Assembly: GCA_963776935.1 (NCBI GenBank)
Contig: CAVZOP010000003.1
Span: 1-64,000 of the forward strand
Direction: 5' to 3'
Length of the DNA stretch: 64,000 bases
Source: JALOLG01 sp963776935
GTDB taxonomy: Bacteria > Actinomycetota > Acidimicrobiia > Acidimicrobiales > Ilumatobacteraceae
In this document: in pieces, positions 38,147 to 46,912 of the stretch
Position numbering within the stretch: position 1 is the stretch's first letter
Layout: every line of letters begins with the position of its first letter
Notes under the pieces: model-generated
What the model saw: only the letters and a program-made list of their open reading frames with translations
Databases searched by the model: none
What the model was told of the DNA's origin: nothing
Position numbers and translations under genes: made by a program

Positions 38147-39538
38147 GTGATCGATCGTGACGTTTTGGAGCGGATCTTGTCGGGTGCGCTTCGCACCGGG
38201 GCCGAGTTCGCCGAGGTGTATGCGGAGGACAAGCGATCGACCTCGGCGTCGCTCGATGACGGCCGCGTCGAGCAGGTGACGAGCGGCCGTGATCGGGGCG
38301 CCGGCATCCGCGTCGTCAAAGGCGACACCACGGGGTTCGCCCACACCGCGGATCTCAGCGAGTCGGGTCTTGCTGCGGCAGCCGCGGCCGCCGCGGCCGC
38401 GGCGAGCCAGGGCGGCGGTGGAGCGCGCACGGTGACGCTGACGCCGGCCGGTCGGCATGCGGTCAACTCGATCGATCAGTTCCCCGACGACGTGCCGAAG
38501 GCGTCGAAGGTCGACCTGCTCCGGCGCGTCGATGACGTCGCGCGATCCGTGGGGCCGGAGATCGTCCAGGTGTCGGCCGGCTACGGCGACAGTCGCAAGC
38601 GGGTGCTGATCGCCAACACCGACGGCGTGATCGCCGACGACGAGGTGGTCCGGGTCCTGATGCGGATCAGCGCCATCGCCAACGGTGACACCGGCATGCA
38701 GACCGGGTTCCAGTCGATGGGCCACACGATCGGGTGGGAGGTGTTCGACTCGGTCGACGTCGACGAGCTCGCCCGCGACGCCGCCCGGCAGGCCATCACC
38801 AAGCTCGGCGCGCGTCCCGCGCCCTCGGGCGCGATGCCCGTCGTGATCCGGCGCGGCACCGGCGGCGTGCTGTTCCACGAGGCGTGCGGCCACGGCCTCG
38901 AAGCCGACCATGTCGCCAAGGGCGCCAGCGTGTACCGCGGCAAGGTCGGCGAGCTGGTGGCGTCGCCGCTCGTGACGCTCGTCGACGACGGCACGATGCC
39001 CGGCGAGTGGGGCACGCTCGGCTACGACGACGAGGGTCACCGCACCCAGCGCAACGTGCTGATCGAAGACGGTGTGCTCACCGACTACATGTGGGACTAC
39101 CTGCGCTCGCGCAACGACGGCCGGCCGATGAGCGGGAACGGTCGGCGCGAGAGCTACATGCACCTGCCGATGGTGCGGATGACGAACACGATCGTGCTCG
39201 ACGGTCCCGACGATCCCGACGACATCGTGCGCTCCACCGATCACGGGGTCTACATCGCCAACCTCGGCGGTGGCAGCGTCAACACCGCGACCGGCGACTT
39301 CGTGTTCGGGATGCGCGAGGCGTACCTCATCGAGAACGGCGAGATCACCGAGCCGCTGCGCGAGGGCAACCTGATCGGCAACGGTCCACAGGTGCTGCGC
39401 GACATCGACATGCTCGCCGGCGACTTCGCGATGGGCAACCCGGGCACGTGCGGCAAGGACGGCCAGGGCGTGCCGGTCGGCGACGGCCAGCCGACGCTGC
39501 GGGTCAAGTCGCTCACGATCGGTGGAACGGCCTCGTGA
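38147..39538 (+). CDS. tldD: TldD metalloprotease subunit
   Basis: A 463-aa catalytic subunit of the TldD/TldE protease, which degrades unfolded peptides and trims leader peptides of some RiPPs (microcin B17). LFHEACGHGLEADH holds the HExxxH zinc motif, and GEWGTLGYDDEG and GNLIGNG are family signatures. An Ala-run at about residues 76-88 is encoded by a near-repetitive gcggccgcg tract. The stop overlaps the TldE start (GTGA). It could serve the RiPP-like cluster at 59-63 kb, but this pair is widespread and probably has a housekeeping role. Confidence 0.93.
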   Translation: MIDRDVLERILSGALRTGAEFAEVYAEDKRSTSASLDDGRVEQVTSGRDRGAGIRVVKGDTTGFAHTADLSESGLAAAAAAAAAAASQGGGGARTVTLTPAGRHAVNSIDQFPDDVPKASKVDLLRRVDDVARSVGPEIVQVSAGYGDSRKRVLIANTDGVIADDEVVRVLMRISAIANGDTGMQTGFQSMGHTIGWEVFDSVDVDELARDAARQAITKLGARPAPSGAMPVVIRRGTGGVLFHEACGHGLEADHVAKGASVYRGKVGELVASPLVTLVDDGTMPGEWGTLGYDDEGHRTQRNVLIEDGVLTDYMWDYLRSRNDGRPMSGNGRRESYMHLPMVRMTNTIVLDGPDDPDDIVRSTDHGVYIANLGGGSVNTATGDFVFGMREAYLIENGEITEPLREGNLIGNGPQVLRDIDMLAGDFAMGNPGTCGKDGQGVPVGDGQPTLRVKSLTIGGTAS

Positions 39539-40875
39539 GCGACCTGCTCGAGATCGCCGATCGGGTGATCGACCAAGCCGGTGCAGGTGAGCAGGTCGAG
39601 GCCTACGTGGCTCGCGGCGACGAGACCGAGATCCGTGTCTACGGTGGCGACGTCGAGCACTTCGTGGCGGCTCGCTCGGAGGGCATCGGCATTCGGGTGA
39701 TCCGTGACGGGCGCACCGGGTTCGCCTACGCCGGCACGCTCGACAAGGACGCGATCGCCGAGGTGCTCGCCGAGGCGCGCGACAACGTCGAGTTCGGCAC
39801 CGTCGACGAGTGGGCCGGCCTCGCCGAGCCCGACGGCGTGCCGATGACCGAGCAGTCGCTCTGGAACGACGCCCTCGCCGAGTTCGACACCGACAGCAAG
39901 ATCGACCTCGCCAAGGAGCTCGAGAAGCTCACCACAGGAGTCGATCCCCGGGTCCGTGTCGACGAGGCCAACTACGCCGACGGCTCCGGTGAGGCGGCGG
40001 TGGCGACCACGACGGGGATCCGCCAGTACGGCCGCGAGAACGGGTGCTACGTGAGCGTGTCGACGCTCGCCGACGACGGCGACGAGACGCAGACCGGGTT
40101 CGGGTTCAGCGTCGGCAGGGAGCCGGCCAAGCTCGACGTCGAGCGGGCGTCACGCGAGGCGGCTGATCGGGCGACCCGTCTGTTGGGTGCGAAGAAGCCA
40201 CCATCACGGCGGCTCACGGTCGTGCTCGACCCGTTCGTGACGGCGCAGTTCCTCGGGATCATCTCGTCGACGCTCAACGGCGAGGCTGTCGTGAAGGGGC
40301 GCAGCATCTTTCGCGATCGGTTGGGCGAGGCCATCGCACCTGCCCACGTGACGCTCGTCGACGACCCGACCGACCCGCGTGCGTACACCGCGACCGACAT
40401 CGACGGCGAAGGGCTGGCGGCGCGGCGCAACCTGCTCATCGAGGACGGCGTCCTGCAGCAGTTCGTGCACTCGTCGTACTCGGCCCGGCGGGCGGGCGTG
40501 GCGTCGACCGGCAACGCGGTGCGCGGCGGTTTCAAGGGATCGCCTGGCGTCGGGTGCCTCGCGCTCCAGCTCGTGCCCGGTGTGCGCGATCAGGCCGCGC
40601 TCGTTGCATCCGTGTCCGACGGAGTGCTCGTCCAGAACGTCAGCGGCATCCATTCCGGGGTCAACCCGATCAGCGGTGACTTCTCCACGGGTGCCGCCGG
40701 TCTGATGATCACCGATGGCGAGCTCGGGGCACCGGTCAGGGAGTTCACGATCGCGTCGACGCTGCAGCGGATGCTGCTCGACATCGCCGAGGTGGGTTCC
40801 GACGTCGACTGGTTGCCGATGCGCGCCGCCGGCGTGACCCTCGTGATCCACGACGTCACGATGAGCGGCGCGTGA
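39535..40875 (+). CDS. tldE: TldE/PmbA regulatory subunit
   Basis: A 446-aa paralogue of TldD that lacks the HExxxH motif and forms the heterodimeric barrel with it. Family text includes SEGIGIRVIRDGRTGFAYAG, VVLDPFVTAQFLGIISSTLNG, and the closing RAAGVTLVIHDVTMSG. The GTG start overlaps tldD by 4 nt. The gene ends 44 bp before the convergent RmlD-like gene. Confidence 0.93.
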   Translation: MSDLLEIADRVIDQAGAGEQVEAYVARGDETEIRVYGGDVEHFVAARSEGIGIRVIRDGRTGFAYAGTLDKDAIAEVLAEARDNVEFGTVDEWAGLAEPDGVPMTEQSLWNDALAEFDTDSKIDLAKELEKLTTGVDPRVRVDEANYADGSGEAAVATTTGIRQYGRENGCYVSVSTLADDGDETQTGFGFSVGREPAKLDVERASREAADRATRLLGAKKPPSRRLTVVLDPFVTAQFLGIISSTLNGEAVVKGRSIFRDRLGEAIAPAHVTLVDDPTDPRAYTATDIDGEGLAARRNLLIEDGVLQQFVHSSYSARRAGVASTGNAVRGGFKGSPGVGCLALQLVPGVRDQAALVASVSDGVLVQNVSGIHSGVNPISGDFSTGAAGLMITDGELGAPVREFTIASTLQRMLLDIAEVGSDVDWLPMRAAGVTLVIHDVTMSGA

Positions 40876-40919
40876 GTCGTGAGCCGGTGGCGAACCCGCC
40901 GGCGGAATCAGAGGGATAG

Positions 40920-41732
40920 TCAGTAGACCGGGCGGCAGTGGATGTCGAGCTCGGCGGCGCGGCTGCAGTCCAGCACGACGCATCCGGGGCGCACGAGGCC
41001 CGACGCCTCCAGCGTGGTCGTGTTCACCCTCGACGGGTCGAGGCCGAGGAAACGTGCGGTGCGCATCGCGAACTCGGCGCGGCTGAGCGCATCCGGTCCA
41101 GCGACGTGCAGGGGACCTGATACGTCGCGCATCGCGGCGAGACGCGCGACGGCCGCGGCAACGTCCTCGACGTGTACCGGGCAGCGCATCTCATCGGTGA
41201 AGAACGTCATCGCGCTCCGACCGTCGATTGCGGCCGCGATGTCCTGCTGCAACGTCGACAACGTGATGGTGCCGTAGATGAGCGATGTGCGGACCATCAC
41301 TGCGTCGGGACACATCTCGGCGACCGCGTGCTCGGCGTCGAGCTTGTCGCGGGCGTAGTCGGTCACGGCGAACGGTTCATCGGTCTCCACGTACGGCTTC
41401 GGTCGACCGGGGAACACCACGTCCGACGACATGTGGACGAGGCGCGCCTTGTTGGCCGTCGCCGCCTCCGCCACGTGCCGGGTGGCATCGACGATCGAGA
41501 GCCGGTCGGTCTTGCGGTAGGCGAGGTGGGCGATCGCCGTGGGCCGCCAATCGTGCACCATGTCGAGGACCGCGTCCCTGTTGCGCAAGTCGAGCGACGT
41601 CGACGACGGTGCGATGATCTCCCAGTCGGCGCTCGCCGGTCCGCTGACGAGGTGCCTGCCCAGATATCCGGACGCACCGGTGACGAAGAGGATCTTGGCG
41701 CGAGGCGAGCGCAACTTCGACCGGAGGGACAC
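40920..41732 (-). CDS. RmlD-like NAD(P)-dependent sugar-nucleotide reductase
   Basis: A 270-aa extended SDR. ILFVTGASGYLGRHLV is the cofactor loop, HMSSDVVFPG the catalytic Ser region, and YARDKLDAEH the YxxxK pair, matching dTDP-4-dehydrorhamnose reductases. No rmlABC genes are nearby, so the substrate is uncertain. GTG 41732 is supported by a minus-strand TAGCAT box (41740-41745) exactly 7 nt upstream. Confidence 0.8.
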   Translation of the reverse strand: MSLRSKLRSPRAKILFVTGASGYLGRHLVSGPASADWEIIAPSSTSLDLRNRDAVLDMVHDWRPTAIAHLAYRKTDRLSIVDATRHVAEAATANKARLVHMSSDVVFPGRPKPYVETDEPFAVTDYARDKLDAEHAVAEMCPDAVMVRTSLIYGTITLSTLQQDIAAAIDGRSAMTFFTDEMRCPVHVEDVAAAVARLAAMRDVSGPLHVAGPDALSRAEFAMRTARFLGLDPSRVNTTTLEASGLVRPGCVVLDCSRAAELDIHCRPVY

Positions 41733-41763
41733 GGCGGCGATGCTACGGCGGTACCGTCGTCGG
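41733..41763. promoter_or_regulatory. Divergent TAnnnT boxes for the RmlD-like and PHP genes
   Basis: TAGCAT on the minus strand (41740-41745) lies 7 nt from GTG 41732. TACCGT on the plus strand (41752-41757) lies 6 nt from ATG 41764. Two leaderless promoters fit in 31 bp. Confidence 0.5.
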
Positions 41764-42477
41764 ATGCCCACGGCGTCGGTCCGGCATCCTCACCTGTCCG
41801 AACCGCTGCCGAGCGGATGGGTTCGAGTCGACATGCACAGCCACACGATGTGGAGCGGCGACAGCACGACGACACCTGACGAGATCGAGCGGGCGGTCGT
41901 CGAGAGCGGCATCGACGTGCTCTGCATCACCGACCACAACGCCATCGCCGGCGCGGTCGAGCTCGCCGAGCGGCTCCCGTGTCGGGTCGTGGTCGGCGAG
42001 GAGATGCGAACGTCGGCCGGCGAGCTGATCGGTCTGTTCCTGTCGGAACGCGTGCCGATGGGGCTCCCGCCGGTCGAGAGCGCCCGGGCGATCAGGGATC
42101 AGGGTGGCGTGGTGTACGTGCCGCACCCGTTCGACCCGATGCGACGCAACATCACCGAGCCGGCCCTGATCCGTCTCGCCGACGATGGACTCGTCGACGC
42201 CATCGAGGTGCTGAATGCCAAGACCTCGCTCGACAGCCTCAACCGGCGTGCGGTCGAGTTCGCCCGCGAGCGCGACCTGTTGCGCGGGGGTGGCAGCGAC
42301 GCCCATGTGCCCGACGCGATCGGCGCGGCGTGCGTCGAGATGCCTGATTTCGACGGTCCGGCCGAGTTCCTGGTGAGCCTCAGCCGTGGCCGGGTCGTCG
42401 GTCACCACTGGGACGAGGCCCGGCCGTGGTCGCCGCGGATCATCCCGTCGACCAGTTCGTCCCGCCTCGCCGACTGA
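41764..42477 (+). CDS. PHP-domain metal-dependent phosphoesterase
   Basis: A 237-aa protein with the four PHP motifs: VDMHSHTMWSGD (HxH), ITDHNAI, YVPHPFDPM and GGGSDAHVP. It resembles the YciV/RNase-AM-like group of PHP phosphoesterases, acting on nucleotides or sugar phosphates. The start is the ATG 6 nt after a TACCGT box. uppP follows after 12 bp, so they may be cotranscribed. Confidence 0.85.
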   Translation: MPTASVRHPHLSEPLPSGWVRVDMHSHTMWSGDSTTTPDEIERAVVESGIDVLCITDHNAIAGAVELAERLPCRVVVGEEMRTSAGELIGLFLSERVPMGLPPVESARAIRDQGGVVYVPHPFDPMRRNITEPALIRLADDGLVDAIEVLNAKTSLDSLNRRAVEFARERDLLRGGGSDAHVPDAIGAACVEMPDFDGPAEFLVSLSRGRVVGHHWDEARPWSPRIIPSTSSSRLAD

Positions 42478-42489
42478 CCTCCGCCGACA

Positions 42490-43320
42490 ATGCCGATCGT
42501 CCACGCCATCGTGCTCGGCCTCGTGCAGGGGCTCTCGGAGTTCCTCCCGATCTCGTCGAGCGGACACCTGCTGCTGGTCCCGTGGCTGTTCGGGTGGGAC
42601 GACTTCGAGTCAGCGGATGTCGAGAAGGCGTTCGACGTGGCACTCCACCTCGGCACCCTCATCGCCGCCATCTTCTACTTCCGCAAGGACCTGGTCGTGT
42701 ACGTGCGCGATGGGTTGCGGCTCGTGTTCGACCGTCGCCGGCCGCCCACCCCCGAGGGGCGCTTGGCGTGGCTGCTCCTGCTGTCGACGGTTCCGGCGGC
42801 GCTGGCCGGCGCGCTGTTCGAGTCGTGGATCGACGAGAAGCTGGGGACACCGGTGATCATCGGCATCTCGCTCATCGTGTTCGGCCTGTTGTTGGGTTGG
42901 GCCGACCGGTCGACGGGGCAACGCAAGGTCGAGGCATACGGCGTTCGCGACTCCGTACTCGTCGGCGCCGCGCAGGCGCTGGCGCTGAATCCGGGGACGT
43001 CGCGTTCGGGGATCACGATCACGGCCGCCCGTCGACTCGGCTTCGACCGCGACGCCGCCGCCCGCCTCAGCTTCCTGATGATGATCCCCGTCACCGGCGG
43101 GGCGATCGCCTTCAAGATGACGAAACTGGTGGGTGACGGCATCCCCGAGGGCCTGGTGGCACCGATGATCGTCGGCATCATCACGTCGGGGATCTCCGGT
43201 TGGCTCGCCGTGTGGGGCACGCTCAAGCTGGTGCGGACGCGGAGCTTCAAGCCGTTCGTGATCTACCGCGTGACCTTGGGCGTGTTCGTCTTGATCGTGG
43301 CCGCCGCCGGCTGGCGGTGA
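42490..43320 (+). CDS. uppP: Undecaprenyl-diphosphatase UppP/BacA
   Basis: A 276-aa integral membrane enzyme that recycles undecaprenyl diphosphate for cell-wall synthesis and gives bacitracin resistance. QGLSEFLPISSSGHLLL and LALNPGTSRSGITI are the two active-site signatures; eight or so helices span the sequence. The length is normal. It starts at ATG 42490. Confidence 0.95.
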   Translation: MPIVHAIVLGLVQGLSEFLPISSSGHLLLVPWLFGWDDFESADVEKAFDVALHLGTLIAAIFYFRKDLVVYVRDGLRLVFDRRRPPTPEGRLAWLLLLSTVPAALAGALFESWIDEKLGTPVIIGISLIVFGLLLGWADRSTGQRKVEAYGVRDSVLVGAAQALALNPGTSRSGITITAARRLGFDRDAAARLSFLMMIPVTGGAIAFKMTKLVGDGIPEGLVAPMIVGIITSGISGWLAVWGTLKLVRTRSFKPFVIYRVTLGVFVLIVAAAGWR

Positions 43321-43366
43321 ACGACCGCCGCCGACGAGCCACACCGGTCGGGTCGTCGTGGGCTCA

Positions 43367-43948
43367 TCACGGGCGCAGCAACAACGACACGCCCCCCGTC
43401 GACCCTGACGCGGCGGCCACGGTGGGCGCCTCGTCGGCGGGAACGGCAACGACGGTGACGGCGTCGCCGCGGCCCACGACGAGCGCGTCGGCGGCGAGTC
43501 GGATGCCTTCCGACGCGACGACGACACGGTCACCGACGACGGCGCCGGCGGCCACGGTCTCGACGACCGCGACCCCGAGCCAACCGGGCGGGATCAGCGA
43601 CCGCGGCGCGGTGGTCGCGGCGACGTCGACATCGACGACGATCTCGCCCGCGGCAAGCCGGTGGCGGGCGGCCGCGCCGACTTCCAGCGACTGGACCGCG
43701 CCGGGCGGGATCATCGCCACCGGATAGTGGCGCTCGGCGAGCAGACGCGCCAATGACTCGCCGGCCTCCACGTCGCGCGTCGCGACGAGCACGACGTCTG
43801 TGTCGCCCCAGCGCGCCCGTTCGTCGTTGACGCCTCCGAGCACCGAGGCGGTCGCGATCGCGCCCGCAGCCGCGACGGCGGCGACGATCGCCCAGTAGAT
43901 CCACGGTCGCCGGGCGAGCACCCGACGGACCATCGCCAGCTGACGCAT
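43367..43948 (-). CDS. SAF-domain membrane-anchored protein (CpaB/FlgA-like)
   Basis: A 193-aa protein with one N-terminal membrane helix (residues 17-39, WIYWAIVAAVAAAGAIATA), then a SAF domain (ATRDVEAGESLARLL, LAAGEIVVDVDVA) and a second beta domain ending SLLLRP. SAF proteins bind glycans or guide pilus and flagellar assembly. In actinobacteria a SAF gene often lies near FmdB-like and galU genes, as here. It is the third gene after fmdB-like and mtnP on the minus strand, with an 80-bp gap. Confidence 0.75.
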   Translation of the reverse strand: MRQLAMVRRVLARRPWIYWAIVAAVAAAGAIATASVLGGVNDERARWGDTDVVLVATRDVEAGESLARLLAERHYPVAMIPPGAVQSLEVGAAARHRLAAGEIVVDVDVAATTAPRSLIPPGWLGVAVVETVAAGAVVGDRVVVASEGIRLAADALVVGRGDAVTVVAVPADEAPTVAAASGSTGGVSLLLRP

Positions 43949-44028
43949 GGTCGCCTCCTCGCAGAATCGCCCGATCGAGCGCGATCGAGCCGTGATCTGG
44001 GGGAGCCGGAGCGGTCAGCGTACCGGCG

Positions 44029-44841
44029 TCAGTGGTCCTTCGAAATGATCCGCGGCAGCGCCGTCTCCAGGAGCGTGCGTACGGCGGCGACGTTCTGGCG
44101 CAGCACCTCCAGCACCGCTTCCATCGTGACGGGTTCGTGCCCGTCGACACCCGCGTCGTAGTCGGTCACGAGGGCGACGGTGGCGTACGGGATCCCGGCT
44201 TCGGCGGCGAGTACCGCCTCCGGATAGCCGGTCATGTTGACGACGTGCCACCCCATCGTTCGGAACCACGTGCTCTCGGCGCGGGTCGAAAAGCGCGGCC
44301 CGTTGATCACGACCATCGTTCCGCCGTCGTGGGCCGTCACGCCCGTCGCCGCCGCGGCGTGCAGCAGGGCGGCGCGGAGGTCGGGGTCGTACGGGTCGGC
44401 GAAGCTCTGGTGGTGGACCGAGCCTTCGGATCCCGGCGTGCCGATTGGTGCGCCGACGTCGTGGAACGTGTCGGGCCGGCCGTTGGTGCGGTCGACGAGC
44501 TGGTCGACGACGACGAACTCACCGGGATGGATGTCGGGTTGCAGGGAACCGACCGAGCACGGTCCGATCATCGAACGCACGCCGAGTGAGGCCAGTGCCC
44601 AGACATTGGCGCGGAACGGGATCCGGTGCGCGGCGTAGTCGTGATTCCGGCCGTGCCGCGGCAGGAAGGCGACCCGCGCCCCGGCGATCGTGCCGACCGC
44701 GATGGGGGCGGCGGCCTCGCCGTACGGCGTCGTGACCGTGATCTCGACGGGATCGTCGAGGTACTCGTAGAACCCGGATCCGCCGATGACCCCGACTTCG
44801 ACTCCGAGCTCGGCTGCGGCGTCGCTGATCGGGATGAGCAT
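44029..44841 (-). CDS. mtnP: S-methyl-5'-thioadenosine phosphorylase
   Basis: A 270-aa purine-nucleoside-phosphorylase-fold enzyme that splits methylthioadenosine to adenine and methylthioribose 1-phosphate for methionine salvage. VIGGSGFYE, FLPRHGRNHDYAAHRIPFRAN, GPRFSTRAES and NMTGYPEAVLAAEAGI are the phosphate, substrate and base-binding motifs. It starts 4 bp after the FmdB-like gene, same strand. PNP-like specificity cannot be wholly excluded. Confidence 0.92.
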   Translation of the reverse strand: MLIPISDAAAELGVEVGVIGGSGFYEYLDDPVEITVTTPYGEAAAPIAVGTIAGARVAFLPRHGRNHDYAAHRIPFRANVWALASLGVRSMIGPCSVGSLQPDIHPGEFVVVDQLVDRTNGRPDTFHDVGAPIGTPGSEGSVHHQSFADPYDPDLRAALLHAAAATGVTAHDGGTMVVINGPRFSTRAESTWFRTMGWHVVNMTGYPEAVLAAEAGIPYATVALVTDYDAGVDGHEPVTMEAVLEVLRQNVAAVRTLLETALPRIISKDH

Positions 44842-44844
44842 CGC

Positions 44845-45279
44845 TCAGCCGCTGCCGGGCGGCGTCCCAGCCGCGCTGCCCGACGATCCGCCCGTCGACC
44901 TCGATTCCCTGCTGGATGTGTTCGGGCCGGATGTGGACGGCGTGCTCGACGTGGACGGCGTGCTCGACGTGTCGGCGGACTTCTTGGTGTCACTGCCGGA
45001 GCCGGCCGTCTCGGTCGTCGACGGCGTCGCCGAGGTGCCGCCATCCGAGCTCGACGACTCGCTCTTCGACGCGGTGCCGGTCTTCGACGAGTTGCGACTG
45101 TCGGTCTTGTAGAACCCGTCGCCCTTGAACGTCACGCCGACGGGCTGGAACACCTTCTTCACCGCCATCGTCTCGCCGGTGCGCGGATGCACGGCCTCGG
45201 TCAGCGTGTCGTCGGCGAACGATTGCTGGATCTCGAGCGTCTCGCCGGTGTCCAGGAACTTGTAGACGTAGGTTGGCAT
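44845..45279 (-). CDS. FmdB-family regulatory protein lacking the zinc-ribbon cysteines
   Basis: A 144-aa protein whose first 70 residues match the FmdB/CxxC_CxxC_SSSS family: MPTYVYKFLDTGETLEIQQSF and KVFQPVGVTFKGDGFYKTDSR. The two CxxC knuckles are replaced by FLDTGE and VHPRTGE, so the zinc site is gone. The remaining residues are a Ser/Thr/Gly/Pro-rich disordered tail of ~75 residues. It heads an operon with mtnP and faces galU with a 26-bp gap. Its function is unknown. Confidence 0.82.
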   Translation of the reverse strand: MPTYVYKFLDTGETLEIQQSFADDTLTEAVHPRTGETMAVKKVFQPVGVTFKGDGFYKTDSRNSSKTGTASKSESSSSDGGTSATPSTTETAGSGSDTKKSADTSSTPSTSSTPSTSGPNTSSRESRSTGGSSGSAAGTPPGSG

Positions 45280-45305
45280 CCGGCGAAAAAGATATCGTCG
45301 CCACC
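45280..45305. promoter_or_regulatory. Shared GATATC core with divergent -10 boxes (FmdB-like / galU)
   Basis: TATCGT (45293-45298, plus) ends 7 nt before the galU ATG. On the minus strand TATCTT, overlapping the same GATATC, ends 9 nt before the FmdB-like ATG. The two transcripts are likely leaderless and mutually exclusive at the melting site. Confidence 0.5.
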
Positions 45306-46172
45306 ATGCAGGTACGCAGTGCGGTCATTCCGGCCGCTGGGATGGGGACGCGCTTCCTCCCCGCCACGAAGGCCGTGCCGAAGGAATTGATGCCGATCGG
45401 CGACACTCCGGCGCTCCAGATCATCATCGACGAAGCGCTGGGCGCCGGGATCGACCACATCGTCGTCGTCAGCAGCCGGTCGAAGCCGGCGATCGACGCC
45501 TACTTCGAGCCGTCACCCGATGTCGTGGCCAAGCTCGAGGAGTCCGGCAAGACCGAGCTCGCCGCCCGGATCCGCAGCATCGGGACGGACTGGCGGGCGA
45601 CGATCGTCTATCAGGACAACCCGCGCGGCCTCGGCCACGCCGTCGGTTGTGCGCGTGAGGCGGTCGGTGACGCGCCGTTCGCCGTGCTGCTCCCCGACGA
45701 GCTGATGGGGAACTCGTCGTTGCTCGCCCAGATGAACGGGGTGTGCGTCAGCACGGGTGGGAGCGTCGTCGGCCTCAAGCGGGCGCCCCGCCACGAGGTC
45801 AGCTCCTACGGCGTGATCGACCCGGCCGGTGAGATGTCGCCCGACGGCGTGATCGCCGTGCGCGACCTCGTCGAGAAGCCGGCCGCCGAGGACGCACCGA
45901 GCGATCTGATCCTGATCGGCCGCTACGTGCTGACACCGGACGTGTTCGACGAGATCGAGGCGCTGCGGCCGGGGAGCGGTGGCGAGTACCAGCTCACCGA
46001 CGCCCTGCGGGCCCAGGCCGCACGCTCACCGTTCCACGGCGTGCTGTCGCAGATCGCCCGCCACGACACCGGCACGCCATTGGGATTCCTGAAGGCGGCG
46101 ATCGAGATCACCCTCGCCGACCCCGAAATCGGCCCCTCCCTGAAACGCTTCCTCACCGACCTGTCCAGCTGA
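45306..46172 (+). CDS. galU: UTP-glucose-1-phosphate uridylyltransferase
   Basis: A 288-aa nucleotidyltransferase that makes UDP-glucose for glycans and lipids. PAAGMGTRFLPATKAVPKELM is the nucleotide-binding signature, YQDNPRGLGHAVGCA and LPDELMG the metal/substrate loops, and GRYVLTPDVFDEIE the sugar side. ATG 45306 is chosen over an upstream frame extension because it follows a -10 box by 7 nt. Two 43-bp hairpins follow the stop. Confidence 0.95.
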   Translation: MQVRSAVIPAAGMGTRFLPATKAVPKELMPIGDTPALQIIIDEALGAGIDHIVVVSSRSKPAIDAYFEPSPDVVAKLEESGKTELAARIRSIGTDWRATIVYQDNPRGLGHAVGCAREAVGDAPFAVLLPDELMGNSSLLAQMNGVCVSTGGSVVGLKRAPRHEVSSYGVIDPAGEMSPDGVIAVRDLVEKPAAEDAPSDLILIGRYVLTPDVFDEIEALRPGSGGEYQLTDALRAQAARSPFHGVLSQIARHDTGTPLGFLKAAIEITLADPEIGPSLKRFLTDLSS

Positions 46173-46180
46173 CCCCCACC

Positions 46181-46299
46181 TGAACTGTCTGCCTCAGATG
46201 AGCGCGGAGGCAGTCTGAAGCAGACAGAACCGAGGGGTGCCCTGAACTGTCTGCCTCAGATGAGCGCGGAGGCAGCCTGAAGCAGACAGAACCGAGGGG
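46181..46299 (+). repeat. Tandem pair of 43-bp hairpin repeats (family A, copies 2 and 3)
   Basis: Two ~60-bp units start at 46181 and 46243 (period 62) and differ at very few positions. Each holds a 43-bp imperfect palindrome, 46185-46227 and 46247-46289, with arms ctgtctgcctcagatga and its near complement. They fill the gap between the convergent galU and glycolipid-binding genes. The same element occurs inverted at 1935-1977. Confidence 0.85.
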
Positions 46300-46854
46300 C
46301 TAGCGGCGGCGGAAGTGGTGGGGGAGGTCGAGGACGAGGCCGTATTCGTCGACGCCGAACTCGATCTCGGTGCCGAGCGTCCGGTCGGAGACCCGCCAGC
46401 GGCGGTCGTCGACGTGGTGGTAGCGCTTGACGGTCGGGGCGACGGCGAGCGTCTCGACGTCGACGGTGATGACGGCGAGCTCGGCGCTGTCACCCGGATG
46501 CAGCGGCAGCCGGCGGATCGGCAGCGTGTTCGTGAACGGCGTGCAGGCGAGGTCGATGTCGTGGCAGCCGTCGAGCTCGGGACGATGGGCGCCGTTCATC
46601 TCGCCCCAGCGGGCGTGACCGTCGGTCGCCAGCCACAGGTCGGGGTCGTCGAGGTCGCGGAACAGCAGGAACTGGCGCACCTGCCACGTCGGCGACAGCC
46701 GGATCACGTAGTGGATCCGTTCGCGGCCGACCTCGCCGGAGGCGGTCCAGCCCTCGTTCTCCCAGCGCAGCGTGAGCACCTCGATCGCTTCGTCGTCCCA
46801 CGTCTGCCACCGAGCGGTGAAGCCGTCGGCCGGGAACGCGGTGTGGATCGCCAC
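46300..46854 (-). CDS. Putative glycolipid-binding protein (PF06475-like)
   Basis: About 184 aa. The family text includes ARWQTWDDEAIEVLTLRWEN, HYVIRLSPTWQVR, CHDIDLACTPFTNTLPIRRL near the middle, and a C-terminal DEYGLVLDLPHHF. The family, best known from a Pseudomonas structure, forms a beta-barrel proposed to bind glycolipid; its physiological role is unknown. The start is uncertain: GTG 46854 (MAIHTAF) fits the family, GTG 46884 adds ten residues. It is divergent from moeA. Confidence 0.8.
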   Translation of the reverse strand: MAIHTAFPADGFTARWQTWDDEAIEVLTLRWENEGWTASGEVGRERIHYVIRLSPTWQVRQFLLFRDLDDPDLWLATDGHARWGEMNGAHRPELDGCHDIDLACTPFTNTLPIRRLPLHPGDSAELAVITVDVETLAVAPTVKRYHHVDDRRWRVSDRTLGTEIEFGVDEYGLVLDLPHHFRRR

Positions 46855-46899
46855 GCAACCAGTGTGCCCACCAATCAGTGTCACGCGGCCTGTCGACGG

Positions 46900-46905
46900 T
46901 ACGGT
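46900..46905 (+). promoter_or_regulatory. TAnnnT promoter box of moeA
   Basis: TACGGT ends 7 nt before GTG 46913; no ribosome site intervenes. Confidence 0.45.
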
Positions 46906-46912
46906 GCGGGCC

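Noticed and set aside
38147..40875. TldD/TldE as dedicated maturation protease of the RiPP-like cluster
   Set aside because: The pair is widespread as a housekeeping protease and lies about 20 kb from the cluster; nothing in the sequence links them.
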